The translations under genes were made by a program, and so were the position numbers. Source: Methylibium rhizosphaerae (GTDB lineage Bacteria; Pseudomonadota; Gammaproteobacteria; Burkholderiales; Burkholderiaceae_C). From it: a stretch of 47,206 nucleotides of DNA. Shown here one piece after another: positions 19,448 to 29,351 of this stretch (positions within the stretch are counted from its first letter, which is position 1; each line of letters opens with the position of its first letter). Location of the stretch: positions 1-47,206 of the forward strand of contig NZ_SWAR01000042.1 in the NCBI RefSeq assembly GCF_006386545.1, read 5' to 3'. The notes under the pieces were generated by a model. It searched no databases. It was not told where the DNA came from and saw only the letters and a list, made by a program, of their open reading frames with translations.

Positions 19448-20146
19448 ATGAACAAGGTCTACCCGAGCGCCGCAGAGGCGCTGGCGGGCATCGTGAAGGA
19501 CGGGCAGCTGATGGCCGTGGGCGGCTTCGGGCTGTGCGGCATTCCCGAGGCTCTGATCGACGCGCTCAAGGACTCGGGCGTCAAGAACCTCACCGTGATC
19601 TCCAACAACGCCGGCGTCGACGGCTTCGGCCTCGGCAAGCTGCTGGAGACGCGTCAGATCAAGAAGATGATCTCCAGCTACGTGGGCGAGAACAAGGAGT
19701 TCGAGCGCCAGTACCTCGCCGGTGAGCTGGAACTCGAATTCACGCCGCAGGGCACGCTGGCCGAGAAGCTGCGCGCCGGCGGCGCCGGCATCCCGGCCTT
19801 CTTCACCCGCACCGGCGTGGGCACCATCGTGGCCGAAGGCAAGGAAACCCGCGAGTTCGACGGCCACGCCTACGTGATGGAGCGCTCGCTGGTGCCCGAG
19901 GTGTCGCTGGTCAAGGCGCACACGGCCGACAAGAGCGGCAACCTCGTGTTCCGCCGCACCGCGCGCAACTTCAACCCGGCGGTGGCCATGGCCGGCAAGA
20001 TCACCGTCGTCGAGGTGGAGCACCTGGTTGAAACCGGCGAACTCGACCCCGACGCGGTCCACCTGCCCGGGATCTACGTGCACCGCATCGTGGTGAATGC
20101 CCATCCCGAGAAGCGCATCGAGAAGCGCACGACCCGCCCGGCCTAA
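19448..20146 (+). CDS. scoA: 3-oxoacid CoA-transferase subunit A
   Basis: 232-residue alpha subunit of succinyl-CoA:3-ketoacid (acetoacetate/3-oxoadipate) CoA-transferase. [16 protein letters not shown] near residue 23 and FFTRTGVGT are family signatures. AAGGAG precedes the ATG at 19448. Partner subunit follows 10 bp downstream. Acts in ketone-body or aromatic/PHB breakdown; in a PHB-making organism acetoacetate activation is the likely role. The choice between ScoA, AtoD and PcaI cannot be settled from sequence alone. Confidence 0.94.
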   Translation: MNKVYPSAAEALAGIVKDGQLMAVGGFGLCGIPEALIDALKDSGVKNLTVISNNAGVDGFGLGKLLETRQIKKMISSYVGENKEFERQYLAGELELEFTPQGTLAEKLRAGGAGIPAFFTRTGVGTIVAEGKETREFDGHAYVMERSLVPEVSLVKAHTADKSGNLVFRRTARNFNPAVAMAGKITVVEVEHLVETGELDPDAVHLPGIYVHRIVVNAHPEKRIEKRTTRPA

Positions 20147-20156
20147 GGAGACACAC

Positions 20157-20795
20157 ATGCCCTGGACCCAAGATCAGATGGCCGCCAAGGCGGCTTCCGA
20201 GCTGAAAGACGGCTACTACGTCAACCTCGGCATCGGCATTCCCACCCTGGTGGCCAACTTCGTGCCGCCCGACGTCGAGGTGTGGCTGCAAAGCGAAAAC
20301 GGCATGCTGGGCATCGGCCCGTTCCCGACCGAGGACGAAGTCGACGCCGACCTCATCAACGCCGGCAAGCAGACCGTCACCACCATCGCCGGCACCAGCA
20401 TCTTCGGCTCGCACGACAGCTTCGCCATGATCCGCGGCGGCAAGATCAACCTGGCCATCCTGGGCGCCATGCAGGTGAGCGAGAAGGGCGACCTCGCCAA
20501 CTGGATGATCCCCGGCAAGATGGTCAAGGGCATGGGCGGCGCCATGGACCTGGTGGGCGGCGTGCCCCGCGTGCTGGTCGTGATGGAACACGTGGCCAGG
20601 AAGAAGGACGGCACCACCGACCTGAAGATCCTGCCCAAGTGCACGCTGCCGCTCACCGGCGTGGGGGTGGTGAACCGCATCATCACCGACCTCGCAGTGA
20701 TGGACGTCACGCCGCAGGGCCTGAAACTGGCGGAGCTGGCGCCCGAGGTGACCCGCGAGGAAGTGCAGTCCAAGACCGGGGTGACGCTGATCTGA
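20157..20795 (+). CDS. scoB: 3-oxoacid CoA-transferase subunit B
   Basis: 212-residue beta subunit carrying the catalytic glutamate, Glu47, in the [10 protein letters not shown] motif that forms the glutamyl-CoA thioester. [14 protein letters not shown] at the start and the GGAMDLVGG segment match the family. ATG 20157 is preceded by AAGGAG. Co-transcribed with subunit A and followed by an intrinsic terminator. Confidence 0.95.
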   Translation: MPWTQDQMAAKAASELKDGYYVNLGIGIPTLVANFVPPDVEVWLQSENGMLGIGPFPTEDEVDADLINAGKQTVTTIAGTSIFGSHDSFAMIRGGKINLAILGAMQVSEKGDLANWMIPGKMVKGMGGAMDLVGGVPRVLVVMEHVARKKDGTTDLKILPKCTLPLTGVGVVNRIITDLAVMDVTPQGLKLAELAPEVTREEVQSKTGVTLI

Positions 20796-20818
20796 GCGCC
20801 TGACCTCCTGAACGAAGC

Positions 20819-20841
20819 GGCCCGCGGATCGCGGGCCGTTT
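20819..20841 (+). terminator. intrinsic terminator after scoAB
   Basis: Eight-bp stem GGCCCGCG-GAT-CGCGGGCC followed by GTTTC. It stands between two convergent units (scoAB and bpt-aat) and may serve both directions. Confidence 0.75.
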
Positions 20842-21599
20842 CATTTGCGGTGGGCGTCGGCAGGCGCCGTCTGCCAGCGGCCGTCGAGCAGCAGCTCGTG
20901 CGGCTGGAACTGGGCCTTGTAGGCCATCTTGTGGCTCTGCTCGATCCAGTAGCCGAGGTACACGTGCGGCAGCTTCAGCGCCCGCGTCTGCTCGATCTGC
21001 CAGAGGATGTTGTAGGTGCCGTAGCTGCAGCCCGGATCCGGCTCGTAGAAGGTGTACACCGCCGACAGCCCGTCGTTCAGGATGTCGAGGATGGACACCA
21101 TCTTCAGCGTGCCGAGCCCGCCGCCGGGCGGCGCCGGCTCGCGGAATTCGATGAGGCGCGAGTTGACGCGGCTTTGCAGCAGGAACTGGGTGTACTGGTC
21201 GATCGAGTCGTGGTCCATGCCGCCGCCCGCATGGCGGCCGGCCTGGTAGCGCAGGTAGAGCTGGTAGTGCTCGGGCACGAAACACAGCCGCAGCACCCGG
21301 GCCTGCAGCTGGCGATGCGCCTTCCAGGCGCGCCGCTGGCTGCGGCTGGGCTGGAAGCGGTCGACCGGCACGCGCAGCGGCACGCAGGCGCCGCAGCCGT
21401 CGCAATACGGCCGGTAGGTGAACATGCCGCTGCGGCGAAAGCCGTTGGACACGAGGCCCGAATAGGCGTCGGCGTGGATGAGGTGGCTGGGCGTGGCGAC
21501 CTGCGAGCGCGCCATCCGGCCCGGCAGGTAGCTGCACGGGTAGGGCGCCGTTGCATAGAACTGCAGCGACGCGAGCGGAAGCTCCTTCGGATGAGTCAC
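20841..21599 (-). CDS. bpt: aspartate/glutamate leucyltransferase (arginyltransferase family)
   Basis: 252-residue N-degron aminoacyl-tRNA-protein transferase. In bacteria this family (Bpt) puts leucine from Leu-tRNA on proteins with N-terminal Asp or Glu, marking them for ClpAP via ClpS. Landmarks: [13 protein letters not shown] near the N-terminus, [14 protein letters not shown], and the GNAT-like core. The likely start is GTG 21599, which overlaps the aat stop by four bases (GTGA) and begins the conserved sequence. Ends beside the terminator shared with scoAB. Confidence 0.92.
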   Translation of the reverse strand: MTHPKELPLASLQFYATAPYPCSYLPGRMARSQVATPSHLIHADAYSGLVSNGFRRSGMFTYRPYCDGCGACVPLRVPVDRFQPSRSQRRAWKAHRQLQARVLRLCFVPEHYQLYLRYQAGRHAGGGMDHDSIDQYTQFLLQSRVNSRLIEFREPAPPGGGLGTLKMVSILDILNDGLSAVYTFYEPDPGCSYGTYNILWQIEQTRALKLPHVYLGYWIEQSHKMAYKAQFQPHELLLDGRWQTAPADAHRK

Positions 21600-22375
21600 G
21601 TGTGCCGGCCCTTCACCGGGCTGGGGGCAGCGGCGAGGCGCGCGTCCAGCCCGGTCCATAGCGACGGATGATAGGTCCAATCATGCACCGGCTCGGCGGG
21701 CACGGCAGTCCCCAGGTGTTGTTCGAACGCCGCGCGTGAGATTTCCCGCGCGCCCAGCGACGCGAGGTGGCCGGTGTTCTGCTGGCAGTCGACGAGGGAA
21801 ATGCCATGGGCCCGGCAGAAAGCCACCAGCGCGGCCAGCGCGATCTTGGAGGCGTCGGTGCGCAGCGAGAACATCGACTCGCCGAAGAACATGCGCCCCA
21901 GCGCCACCCCGTACAGCCCGCCGACCAGTTCGCCGCCGATCCAGGTCTCGAAGGAATGCGGGATGCCGCTGGTGGCATGCCAGGCCGAGTAGGCGTCGAT
22001 CATCGCCGGCACGATCCAGGTGCCGTCCTGGCCGGCCCGGGGCACCCGGGCGCAGTGCTCCATCACCCGGCGGAAGTTGCCGTCGATGCGGACCTCGCTG
22101 CCCGGCGTGGCGATGAACCGCTGCAGCGTCTTGCGCAGCGAATGGCTGAGCTTGAAGTCGGCCACCGGCAGCACCATGCGCGGGTCGGGGCTCCACCACA
22201 GCACCGGCTGGCCCTCGCTGAACCACGGGAAGATGCCGCGCGAATACGCCATTTGCAGGCGCCGGGGCGTGAGCTCGCCCCCCGCAGCCAGCAGGCCGGG
22301 TGCCTCGCTGCGTGCGGGCAGGGCCCGGCGCGTGTCGGGGAAGGGGGTGTTGGCGTCGTGCAGCCAGGTGATCAC
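21596..22375 (-). CDS. aat: leucyl/phenylalanyl-tRNA-protein transferase
   Basis: 259-residue Aat, adding Leu or Phe to N-terminal Arg/Lys for ClpS/ClpAP degradation. Signature segment [20 protein letters not shown] and the later FGESMFS are present. Start taken as GTG 22375 (protein begins [13 protein letters not shown] after the initiator), the usual Aat N-terminus; the longer open frame to 22501 would run through the phasin terminator at 22434-22457. Translationally coupled to bpt (GTGA). Together they form the two arms of the bacterial N-degron pathway. Confidence 0.93.
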   Translation of the reverse strand: MITWLHDANTPFPDTRRALPARSEAPGLLAAGGELTPRRLQMAYSRGIFPWFSEGQPVLWWSPDPRMVLPVADFKLSHSLRKTLQRFIATPGSEVRIDGNFRRVMEHCARVPRAGQDGTWIVPAMIDAYSAWHATSGIPHSFETWIGGELVGGLYGVALGRMFFGESMFSLRTDASKIALAALVAFCRAHGISLVDCQQNTGHLASLGAREISRAAFEQHLGTAVPAEPVHDWTYHPSLWTGLDARLAAAPSPVKGRHT

Positions 22376-22433
22376 GGAAGGCGGTGCGTCCGAAACGGTC
22401 CTGGCTGCATTTTGAGGGCGGCGCCCAAGAAAA

Positions 22434-22457
22434 AAGCCCGGTGCGAACACCGGGCTT
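22434..22457 (-). terminator. intrinsic terminator of the phasin gene
   Basis: Read on the minus strand: stem AAGCCCGGTG/CACCGGGCTT with a four-base loop, followed by a run of T residues. It is downstream of phaP and just upstream of aat. Confidence 0.88.
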
Positions 22458-22617
22458 GAAGGTACCTTGAAAGGGGGTTTCGAGAGGTACCGAGGAGACA
22501 ACCTTTCAGGGAGGCCGCCGGACGAACCGGCGACGCTACTCAGATGTGGTGCAGGGCCAAAAGTTCAACCCTTCCTGTTTTCACACCGCCGGCAAGGTCT
22601 GGTACCTCGCTCGGCCG

Positions 22618-23175
22618 TCAGGCAGTGGCGCGGCGGGTCTTGGCGGCGGCTTGCGTCGCGGCCTTGGTCGCCGAGGTGGTGATGGCCTGGAAGTTGGCTT
22701 CGGCCACGTCGGCAGCCTGCTTGGCAGCCTTGTGCACGCTTTCGAAGGCGTTGTTGGCGGCCGACACGGCCGACTTCACCAGGGCCACGGCGTTCTCGGT
22801 GCCGGCAGGAGCGTTCTTGACGGCGGTGTCCACCACGGCCAGGAATTTCTTCTGGGCTTCGGCGATCTGGGTCTCGGCGACCTTGTTCACTTCGGCGTTG
22901 GTGGCGGCCGCGATGTCATAGACATGGCGGCTGTAGGCGGCGGCCTTCTCGGCGGCGGGCTGCAGCAGCGAAGCCTGCAGGGCCAGCAGTTCCTGGGCGT
23001 CCTTCACAGACAGCACGGCCTTGGTGTGGTCTGAAGCCTCGCCCAGCGAGGCCTTGGCGACCTGGAGGTTCAGCTCGACCAGCTTCTCGACGCCTTCGAA
23101 GGCCTTGTTGGTGAGGCCGAAAAGGGTTTCGACGTTGGCTTTGTGGGCGGCGATCAGTTGTTCAGCAGTCAGCAT
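22618..23175 (-). CDS. phaP: phasin family protein (PHB granule-associated)
   Basis: 185-residue amphipathic, helix-rich, Ala/Lys-rich protein without cysteines, starting [20 protein letters not shown], the canonical opening of beta-proteobacterial phasins (Phasin_2 family). It coats polyhydroxybutyrate granules and controls their number and size. The C-terminal tail ([13 protein letters not shown]) is basic, as often seen in PHB-granule proteins. Stand-alone gene with own terminator; a PhaR-like palindrome lies about 110 bp upstream. Confidence 0.94.
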   Translation of the reverse strand: MLTAEQLIAAHKANVETLFGLTNKAFEGVEKLVELNLQVAKASLGEASDHTKAVLSVKDAQELLALQASLLQPAAEKAAAYSRHVYDIAAATNAEVNKVAETQIAEAQKKFLAVVDTAVKNAPAGTENAVALVKSAVSAANNAFESVHKAAKQAADVAEANFQAITTSATKAATQAAAKTRRATA

Positions 23176-23282
23176 GTGCAGGGCTCCAGAGGTTTGGTTG
23201 GGATCTACTACCTAGGTGCTGCATTTTGTGCGCTGCAGCATGACCGGAAGTATAGGGACCGTTCGACGGCTTGCAAGTGGTT

Positions 23283-23301
23283 TTTGCTGCGTTGCAGCAA
23301 A
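23283..23301. promoter_or_regulatory. PhaR-like operator upstream of phasin gene
   Basis: Inverted repeat TTTGCTGC-GTT-GCAGCAAA. Its core CTGC-N3-GCAG equals the TGC-rich site known for the phasin repressor PhaR in Paracoccus denitrificans. A second GCTGCAGC palindrome lies at about 23232-23239. PhaR normally leaves DNA when PHB granules form, derepressing phaP. Confidence 0.6.
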
Positions 23302-23409
23302 TTTAGACGGCTGTTTCTAGCAGGCGGCGCGCAGCTTGGCCGGCGGCCGTGACCAGGCGATGAAAGCCGGCAGCGGTCCAGAATCGCAGGCCCCGTCTCA
23401 TCCCCTCCG

Positions 23410-24354
23410 ATGCAAGCCTTCTACAGCGATCACTTCGTGCTGCCTCTCCCGCCGGGTCACCGCTTCCCGATGGGCAAGTACGCCTTGCTGCGGGCGCGGG
23501 TGGAGGCGGAATTGCCCGGCCTGCGGCTGCACGAGGCCCAGCCGGCCACCGACGGCGAACTGGCGCTGGCCCACGAGCCGGCCTATGTGAACGCGGTGGC
23601 CGAAGGCTGGCTCACGCCGGCGCAGCAGCGCGAGATCGGCTTTCCCTGGTCGCCGGCCATGGCGGAGCGGGCCCGCCGTTCGGTGGGAGCCACCATCGGC
23701 GCAGCACGTGCCGCGCTGGCCGAGGGCGTGGCGGCCAACCTGGCCGGCGGCACCCACCACGCGTATGCCGGCAAGGGCAGCGGCTACTGCGTCTTCAACG
23801 ACGTGGCGGTGGCTGCCCGCCTGATGCAGGCCGAATGGCACCGGCATCGCCGTGAGCTGCTGCGGGTGGCGGTGATCGACCTCGACGTGCACCAGGGCAA
23901 CGGCACGGCAGCGATCTTCCGCGACGATCCGACGGTGTTCACCTTCTCGATGCACTGCGAGAAGAACTTCCCGTTCCGCAAGGAGCCGAGCGACCTGGAC
24001 GTGGACCTGCCGGAAGGCTGTCGCGACGAGGCCTACCTCGCAGCGCTCGATGACGGGCTGCACCAGTTCTGGCGGCGCCAGGCGCAGCGCCCACCCGGGC
24101 TGGTGTTCTACGTGGCCGGCGCCGACCCGCATGAAGGCGACCGGCTCGGGCGCCTGAAGCTCACCACCGAAGGGCTGGCCGAACGCGACCGGCGCGTGCT
24201 GGCGGCCCTGCGTGCACGGCGCGTCCCGGCGGCGCTTTCCATGGCCGGCGGCTACGGGCGTCGCATCGAAGACACGGTCGGGGTGCAACTGGGCACGCTG
24301 TCGCAGGCGTGGCAGAGCTGGCAGGCGTGGGCCTCCGATAATCGCCGCCCATGA
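23410..24354 (+). CDS. histone deacetylase-family amidohydrolase
   Basis: 314-residue zinc deacetylase of the arginase/deacetylase fold. Visible active site: GGTHHA with the His116-His117 pair, [10 protein letters not shown] with zinc ligands Asp159 and His161, GADPHEGD with Asp239, and GGYG with Tyr282. All catalytic residues are present, so an active amidohydrolase is expected; bacterial relatives act on acetylpolyamines, acetoin-linked targets or acetyl-lysine. First gene of a tight seven-gene forward run; its stop overlaps the next start by four bases. Confidence 0.9.
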   Translation: MQAFYSDHFVLPLPPGHRFPMGKYALLRARVEAELPGLRLHEAQPATDGELALAHEPAYVNAVAEGWLTPAQQREIGFPWSPAMAERARRSVGATIGAARAALAEGVAANLAGGTHHAYAGKGSGYCVFNDVAVAARLMQAEWHRHRRELLRVAVIDLDVHQGNGTAAIFRDDPTVFTFSMHCEKNFPFRKEPSDLDVDLPEGCRDEAYLAALDDGLHQFWRRQAQRPPGLVFYVAGADPHEGDRLGRLKLTTEGLAERDRRVLAALRARRVPAALSMAGGYGRRIEDTVGVQLGTLSQAWQSWQAWASDNRRP

Positions 24355-24788
24355 CCAGCGCCCGCCCCGAGCCCCAGGACCGCAGCCGCTACCGCCATTT
24401 CTCCAGCCTGCCCACCCGCTGGATGGACAACGACGTCTACGGCCACGTCAACAACGTCGTCTACTACAGCTTCTTCGACACGGCGGTGAACCGCTACCTG
24501 ATCGAAGCCGGCGCGCTGGACATCCACCGCGGCGAGGTCATCGGGCTGGTGGTCGAGACGCGCTGCAACTACTTCGCCCCGATCGAATTCCCGCAGGCCG
24601 TCGATGCCGGCCTGCGCGTGGCCGAGCTGGGGCGCTCCAGCGTGCGCTACGAGGTGGGGCTGTTTGCCGAAGGCGCCCCCGCCACCGCCGCCCACGGTCA
24701 CTTCATCCATGTGTACGTGGACCGTGCCACGCGGCGGCCGGTGCCGCTGCCCGAACCGTTGAAACAAGCCTTGCAGGTGCTGCTGTGA
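24351..24788 (+). CDS. acyl-CoA thioesterase (4HBT hotdog family)
   Basis: 145-residue hotdog-fold thioesterase. The segment [22 protein letters not shown] contains the catalytic Asp of the 4-hydroxybenzoyl-CoA thioesterase clade (D in DVYGHVNN). Hydrolyses acyl-CoA; chain specificity cannot be read from sequence. Overlaps both neighbours by four bases (ATGA upstream, GTGA downstream), so it is translated as part of a coupled trio with the deacetylase and the nitroreductase. Confidence 0.91.
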   Translation: MTSARPEPQDRSRYRHFSSLPTRWMDNDVYGHVNNVVYYSFFDTAVNRYLIEAGALDIHRGEVIGLVVETRCNYFAPIEFPQAVDAGLRVAELGRSSVRYEVGLFAEGAPATAAHGHFIHVYVDRATRRPVPLPEPLKQALQVLL

Positions 24789-25489
24789 AGACCAACGACC
24801 TCCCGCTCGACCCGGCCGCCGTCGACGCCGCCATCACCTCGCGCCGTTCCGTGCGCGCCTTCCTGCCCACGCCGGTGGCGCGATCGGTCATCGAGGACAT
24901 CCTGAAGGTCGCAGCCCGCGCGCCCTCGGGCACCAACGTGCAGCCCTGGAAGGTCCACGTGCTCACCGGCACGGCACGGGAGTCGCTGTCCGAGAGGATC
25001 ATGGCGGCCTATTCCGACCCCGAGGTGGCCAAGGACCACGTGCAGGAATACGACTACTACCCGACCAGGTGGGTGTCGCCCTACATCGACCGGCGCCGCA
25101 AGATCGGCTGGGACCTCTACGGCCTGCTCGGCATCGGCAAGACCGACAAGGCGCGCATGCATGCGCAGCACGGGCGCAACTACACCTTCTTCGACGCGCC
25201 GGTCGGGATGATCTTCACCATCGATCGCATCCTGGGGCAGGGCAGCTGGCTCGACTACGGCATGTTCCTGCAGAACATCATGATCGCGGCTCGCGGCCGG
25301 GGGCTCGACACCTGCCCGCAGGCGGCCTTCACGCAGTTCCACCGGGTCATCGCCGAAGCGCTCCAGCTGCCGGGGTCCGAGATGGTGGTGTGCGGCATGG
25401 CGCTCGGCTTCGAAGACCGCAGCGCGGTCGAGAACCAGCTCGTCACCGAACGAGAGCCGCTCGAGAACTTCGTGCGTTTCCACGACTGA
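24785..25489 (+). CDS. nitroreductase family protein
   Basis: 234-residue FMN-dependent nitroreductase. [13 protein letters not shown] at the N-terminus and [18 protein letters not shown] are the FMN/dimer-interface signatures, and [17 protein letters not shown] is the usual C-terminal FMN region. Start assigned to GTG 24785 in the GTGA overlap with the thioesterase stop. Likely a cytoplasmic NAD(P)H oxidoreductase acting on quinones or nitro compounds; native substrate unknown. Confidence 0.9.
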   Translation: MKTNDLPLDPAAVDAAITSRRSVRAFLPTPVARSVIEDILKVAARAPSGTNVQPWKVHVLTGTARESLSERIMAAYSDPEVAKDHVQEYDYYPTRWVSPYIDRRRKIGWDLYGLLGIGKTDKARMHAQHGRNYTFFDAPVGMIFTIDRILGQGSWLDYGMFLQNIMIAARGRGLDTCPQAAFTQFHRVIAEALQLPGSEMVVCGMALGFEDRSAVENQLVTEREPLENFVRFHD

Positions 25490-25501
25490 GGCCCGGCGCA
25501 G

Positions 25502-26854
25502 ATGGCTGCTTCCGAACTGAGTGGCGCCGGCCTGTCGGCGCTGTGGGGCGTGCCGTTCGCCGGCATGCTGCTGTCCATCGCGGTGATGCCGCTGCTGGCG
25601 CCGGCCGTGTGGCACCACCACTACGGCAAGATCACCGCCGGCTGGGCGCTGGCCTTCCTGCTGCCGTTCGCCGCGCAGTTCGGCGCGGGCGTCGCGCTGC
25701 ACGGCTTCGCGCATGCGCTGCTGGCCGAATACCTGCCGTTCATCATCCTGCTCACGGCGCTGTTCACCGTGGCCGGCGGCATCTACATCCGCGGCAACTT
25801 TCACGGCAGCCCGGGTTTCAACTGCGGCCTCATGGCGCTGGGTGCCGTGCTGGCGAGCTTCATGGGCACCACCGGCGCGTCGATGCTGCTCATCCGGCCG
25901 CTGATCCGTGCCAACGACAACCGGCGCCACAGCGCGCACGTGGTCGTGTTCTTCATCTTCATCGTGTCCAACGCGGGCGGCTCGCTCACGCCGCTGGGCG
26001 ATCCGCCGCTGTTCCTCGGCTTCCTGAAGGGCGTGGACTTCTTCTGGACGGCCGCGCACATCTTTCCGCAGACGCTGGCGCTGGTGGGTGCGCTGCTGGC
26101 GATCTTCTACCTGATCGACAGGCGCTACTACGCCAGGGAAGGCGTCACGCGCACCGACCCGACGCCCGACACGCCGAGCTTCGGCATCGAGGGTGGGGCC
26201 AATGCGTTGCTGCTGCTGGCCATCATGGGCCTGGTGCTGCTGAGCGGCACCTGGAAGCCGGCACTCTCGTTCCACCTGCTCGGCACCGAGGTCGGCCTGG
26301 CGCAGCTGGTGCGCGATGCGGCCCTGGTGGCCATCACCTTCATATCGCTCGCCATCACGCCCGGGTCGGTGCGCGCCTCCAATCAGTTCTCGTGGGCGCC
26401 GATGGCCGAAGTGGCCAAGCTGTTCGCGGGCATCTTCCTCACCATCATCCCGGTGCTCGCCATGCTGAAGGCCGGCATGGACGGCGCCTTCGCGCCCATC
26501 GTGGCGCTGGTCACCTCGGCCGACGGGCAGCCGATCCCGTCGATGTACTTCTGGGCCTCAGGGGCGCTGTCGTCCTTCCTGGACAACGCGCCGACCTACC
26601 TGGTGTTCTTCAACCTCGCCGGCGGCGATCCGCAGGTGCTCATGACGTCGCTGGCCACGGTGCTGGCCGCGGTCTCGGCCGGCTCGGTGTTCATGGGGGC
26701 CAACACCTACATCGGCAATGCGCCCAACCTCATGGTCAAGGCCATTGCCGAGGAACGCGGCTTGCGCATGCCGAGCTTCTTCGGCTACATGGCCTGGTCG
26801 GGCGCCGTGCTGGTGCCCTTGTTCATACTCATGACCTTCATCTGGTTCCGCTGA
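25502..26854 (+). CDS. sodium:proton antiporter (NhaD-like)
   Basis: 450-residue inner-membrane protein with 11-13 hydrophobic helices, of the ion-transporter/CitMHS superfamily. Conserved pieces match NhaD-type antiporters: MGTTGASMLLIRPLI, SNAGGSLTPLGDPPLFLGF and SSFLDNAPTYLVFFN, each with polar residues inside membrane helices where the cation would bind. Likely exports Na+ or Li+ for H+. It starts 12 bp after the nitroreductase stop. Confidence 0.9.
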   Translation: MAASELSGAGLSALWGVPFAGMLLSIAVMPLLAPAVWHHHYGKITAGWALAFLLPFAAQFGAGVALHGFAHALLAEYLPFIILLTALFTVAGGIYIRGNFHGSPGFNCGLMALGAVLASFMGTTGASMLLIRPLIRANDNRRHSAHVVVFFIFIVSNAGGSLTPLGDPPLFLGFLKGVDFFWTAAHIFPQTLALVGALLAIFYLIDRRYYAREGVTRTDPTPDTPSFGIEGGANALLLLAIMGLVLLSGTWKPALSFHLLGTEVGLAQLVRDAALVAITFISLAITPGSVRASNQFSWAPMAEVAKLFAGIFLTIIPVLAMLKAGMDGAFAPIVALVTSADGQPIPSMYFWASGALSSFLDNAPTYLVFFNLAGGDPQVLMTSLATVLAAVSAGSVFMGANTYIGNAPNLMVKAIAEERGLRMPSFFGYMAWSGAVLVPLFILMTFIWFR

Positions 26855-26865
26855 GGGAGCGTCGA

Positions 26866-27858
26866 ATGCCTGACCGAGTGCTGGTGGCCCGCGCGGCCTT
26901 TCCCGACATCGTCGATCGCCTGCGCGCTCACTTCGAGGTCGAGGACAACCCCGGCGACACGGTGTGGACGCCGGCGCAGCTCATCGAGCGCCTGCAGGGC
27001 AAGCGCGGCGCGGTGACGACCGGCAGCGAACGCATCGACGCTGCCGTGCTGGCTGCCTGCCCCGAGCTCGAAGCGGTGTGCAACATGGCGGTGGGCTACA
27101 ACAACATCGACGTGGAGGCCTGCACCGCGCGCGGCGTGATCGTCACCAACACGCCCGACGTGCTGACCGAAACCACTGCCGACTTCGGCTTCGCGCTGAT
27201 GATGGCCGCGTCCCGCCGCATCGCCGAATCCGAGCACTACCTGCGCCGCGGCGAGTGGACCCAATGGCGCTACGACATGTTCACCGGCACCGACGTGCAC
27301 GGCGCCACGCTCGGCATCCTGGGCATGGGCCGCATCGGCCAGGCCATCGCCCGGCGCGGCGCGCTGGGCTTCGGCATGCGGGTGATCTATCACAACCGGT
27401 CGAAGCTCGGCAGCGACGTCGAGGCCGCCTGCCGCGCCAGCTGGGTCGACAAGCACACGCTGCTGCGCGAGGCCGACCACCTGGTGATCGTGGTGCCGTA
27501 CTCGGCCGCGTCGCACCATGCGGTCGGTGCGGCCGAGCTGGCGCTGATGAAGCCGACCGCCACGCTCACCAACATCGCGCGCGGCGGCGTGGTGGACGAC
27601 GCGGCGCTCGCCCGGGCGCTGCGCGAGCGGCGCATCGCGGCCGCGGGGCTCGACGTCTTCGAAGGCGAGCCCCGTGTGCACCCGGACCTGCTCACGGTGC
27701 CCAACGTCGTGCTCACGCCGCACATCGCGAGCGCCTCGGTGACCACGCGGCGCGCCATGGCTTCGCTGGCGGTGGACAACCTGATCGCGGCGCTGGGCCA
27801 GGGGCCGTCTGCCGGCAAGCCGCCCACGCCGGTGAATCCCGAAGTCCTGCGGACGTAA
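26866..27858 (+). CDS. D-glycerate dehydrogenase / 2-hydroxyacid dehydrogenase
   Basis: 330-residue NAD(P)-dependent D-2-hydroxyacid dehydrogenase. Rossmann motif GILGMGRIGQAIARR, catalytic Arg in NIARGGVVDD, Glu in DVFEGEP and His in LTPHIASAS are all visible. The closest named activities are glyoxylate/hydroxypyruvate reductase (GhrB) and glycerate dehydrogenase. ATG 26866 follows GAGGGAG, 11 bp after the antiporter stop. Confidence 0.91.
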   Translation: MPDRVLVARAAFPDIVDRLRAHFEVEDNPGDTVWTPAQLIERLQGKRGAVTTGSERIDAAVLAACPELEAVCNMAVGYNNIDVEACTARGVIVTNTPDVLTETTADFGFALMMAASRRIAESEHYLRRGEWTQWRYDMFTGTDVHGATLGILGMGRIGQAIARRGALGFGMRVIYHNRSKLGSDVEAACRASWVDKHTLLREADHLVIVVPYSAASHHAVGAAELALMKPTATLTNIARGGVVDDAALARALRERRIAAAGLDVFEGEPRVHPDLLTVPNVVLTPHIASASVTTRRAMASLAVDNLIAALGQGPSAGKPPTPVNPEVLRT

Positions 27859-27883
27859 GCGCGCCCCTGACACAATCGCCGGC

Positions 27884-29341
27884 ATGACTGAATGGATCGT
27901 GCTGGCCCTTGCGGCCCTGAACCTGGTGCTGCTCGTCTGGATCGCGGCGCAATTCAAGAAATCTTCCGCCGACGCTGCGGACGCCCAGCGCGACGAGCAG
28001 CTCAAGAACGAGTTCCGCGGCGGCACGCAGACGCTCGAGCGCAACCTGCGCGACGAGCTCACCCGCAGCGGCGCCACCACGCGCCAGGAGCTCAACGCGC
28101 AGCTCGCCAACTTCCAGCAGACCCTGCTCACCCAGCAGGGCGACGTGGCCCGCACGCAGAACGAGCAGATCGACAGCTTCCGCACCCAGCTGGCCACCAC
28201 CCAGCAGATGCTGACCGACACGCTGCGCGCCACCACCGGCAGCCTCACCCAGCAATCGCAGGCCGCCCGCGAAGCGCAGGACGCCGCCCTGAAGCGCTTT
28301 GCCGACACGCTCAACGATCAGCTGCGCATCCTGGGCGAAGGCAATGAGCGCCGCCTGGCCGAGGTGCGCGCCACCGTCGAGCAGAAGCTCACCGCGCTCG
28401 CGGCCGACAACGAGAAGAAGCTCGAGCAGATGCGCCAGACGGTGGACGAGAAGCTGCATGCGACGCTGGAGCAGCGCCTGGGCGAAAGTTTCAAGCAGGT
28501 GGCCGAGCGGCTGGAGCAGGTGCACCGCGGCCTGGGCGAGATGCAGTCGCTGGCGCAGGGCGTGGGCGACCTCAAGCGCGTGCTGACCAACGTGAAGACG
28601 CGCGGCGTGTTCGGCGAAGTGCAGCTCGCCGCGCTGCTGGAACAGGTGTTCACCCCCGAGCAGTACGCCACCAACGTGGCCACCGTGCCGGGCAGCAACG
28701 AGCGGGTGGAGTTCGCCATCCGCCTGCCGGGCCGCAACGACGACGGCGCGCCGGTGTGGCTGCCGCTGGATGCCAAGTTCCCCCGCGAGGACTACGAGCG
28801 CCTGATCGACGCGCAGGAGCGCGCCGACCGCGACGAGGCCGAGGCCGCGGCTTCGGCCCTGGAGCTGCGCATCCGCAACGAAGCGAAGAGCATCGCCGCC
28901 AAGTACCTGTCGCCGCCGCACACCACCGACTTCGCGGTGCTGTTCGTGCCGACAGAAGGCCTGTATGCCGAGCTGCTGCGCCGCCCGGGGCTGGTGGACG
29001 TGCTGCAGCGCCACCGCGTCACGCTGGCAGGCCCGACCACGCTGCTGGCCATGCTCAACAGCCTGCAGATGGGCTTTCGCACGCTGGCGCTGGAGCGCCG
29101 GTCTTCCGAAGTGTGGAAGGTGCTGGGCGCGGTCAAGACCGAGTTCGGCAAGTTCGGCGACGTGCTGGCCAAGACGAAGAAGAAGCTCGACGAGGCGGCG
29201 CGCACCATCGACGACGCCGAGGTGCGCACTCGCGTGATGTCGCGCCAGCTGCGCAGCGTGGAGGCCCTGCCCGAGGCCGAGGCGCAGAAGGTGCTGCCGC
29301 TCGATCCGCAGGCCGAGATCTTCGACACCCCGCAGGCCTGA
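27884..29341 (+). CDS. rmuC: DNA recombination protein RmuC
   Basis: 485 residues: an N-terminal membrane helix (about residues 4-22), a long predicted coiled coil (about 30-190, many Gln/Glu/Arg), then the RmuC nuclease-like domain with LPLDAKFPREDYERL, EAKSIAAKYLSPPHTTDF and LAGPTTLLAMLNSLQMGF. Known in E. coli as a factor limiting inversion at short inverted repeats. Follows the dehydrogenase by 25 bp. Confidence 0.95.
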   Translation: MTEWIVLALAALNLVLLVWIAAQFKKSSADAADAQRDEQLKNEFRGGTQTLERNLRDELTRSGATTRQELNAQLANFQQTLLTQQGDVARTQNEQIDSFRTQLATTQQMLTDTLRATTGSLTQQSQAAREAQDAALKRFADTLNDQLRILGEGNERRLAEVRATVEQKLTALAADNEKKLEQMRQTVDEKLHATLEQRLGESFKQVAERLEQVHRGLGEMQSLAQGVGDLKRVLTNVKTRGVFGEVQLAALLEQVFTPEQYATNVATVPGSNERVEFAIRLPGRNDDGAPVWLPLDAKFPREDYERLIDAQERADRDEAEAAASALELRIRNEAKSIAAKYLSPPHTTDFAVLFVPTEGLYAELLRRPGLVDVLQRHRVTLAGPTTLLAMLNSLQMGFRTLALERRSSEVWKVLGAVKTEFGKFGDVLAKTKKKLDEAARTIDDAEVRTRVMSRQLRSVEALPEAEAQKVLPLDPQAEIFDTPQA

Positions 29342-29351
29342 CGCCCGGCCG

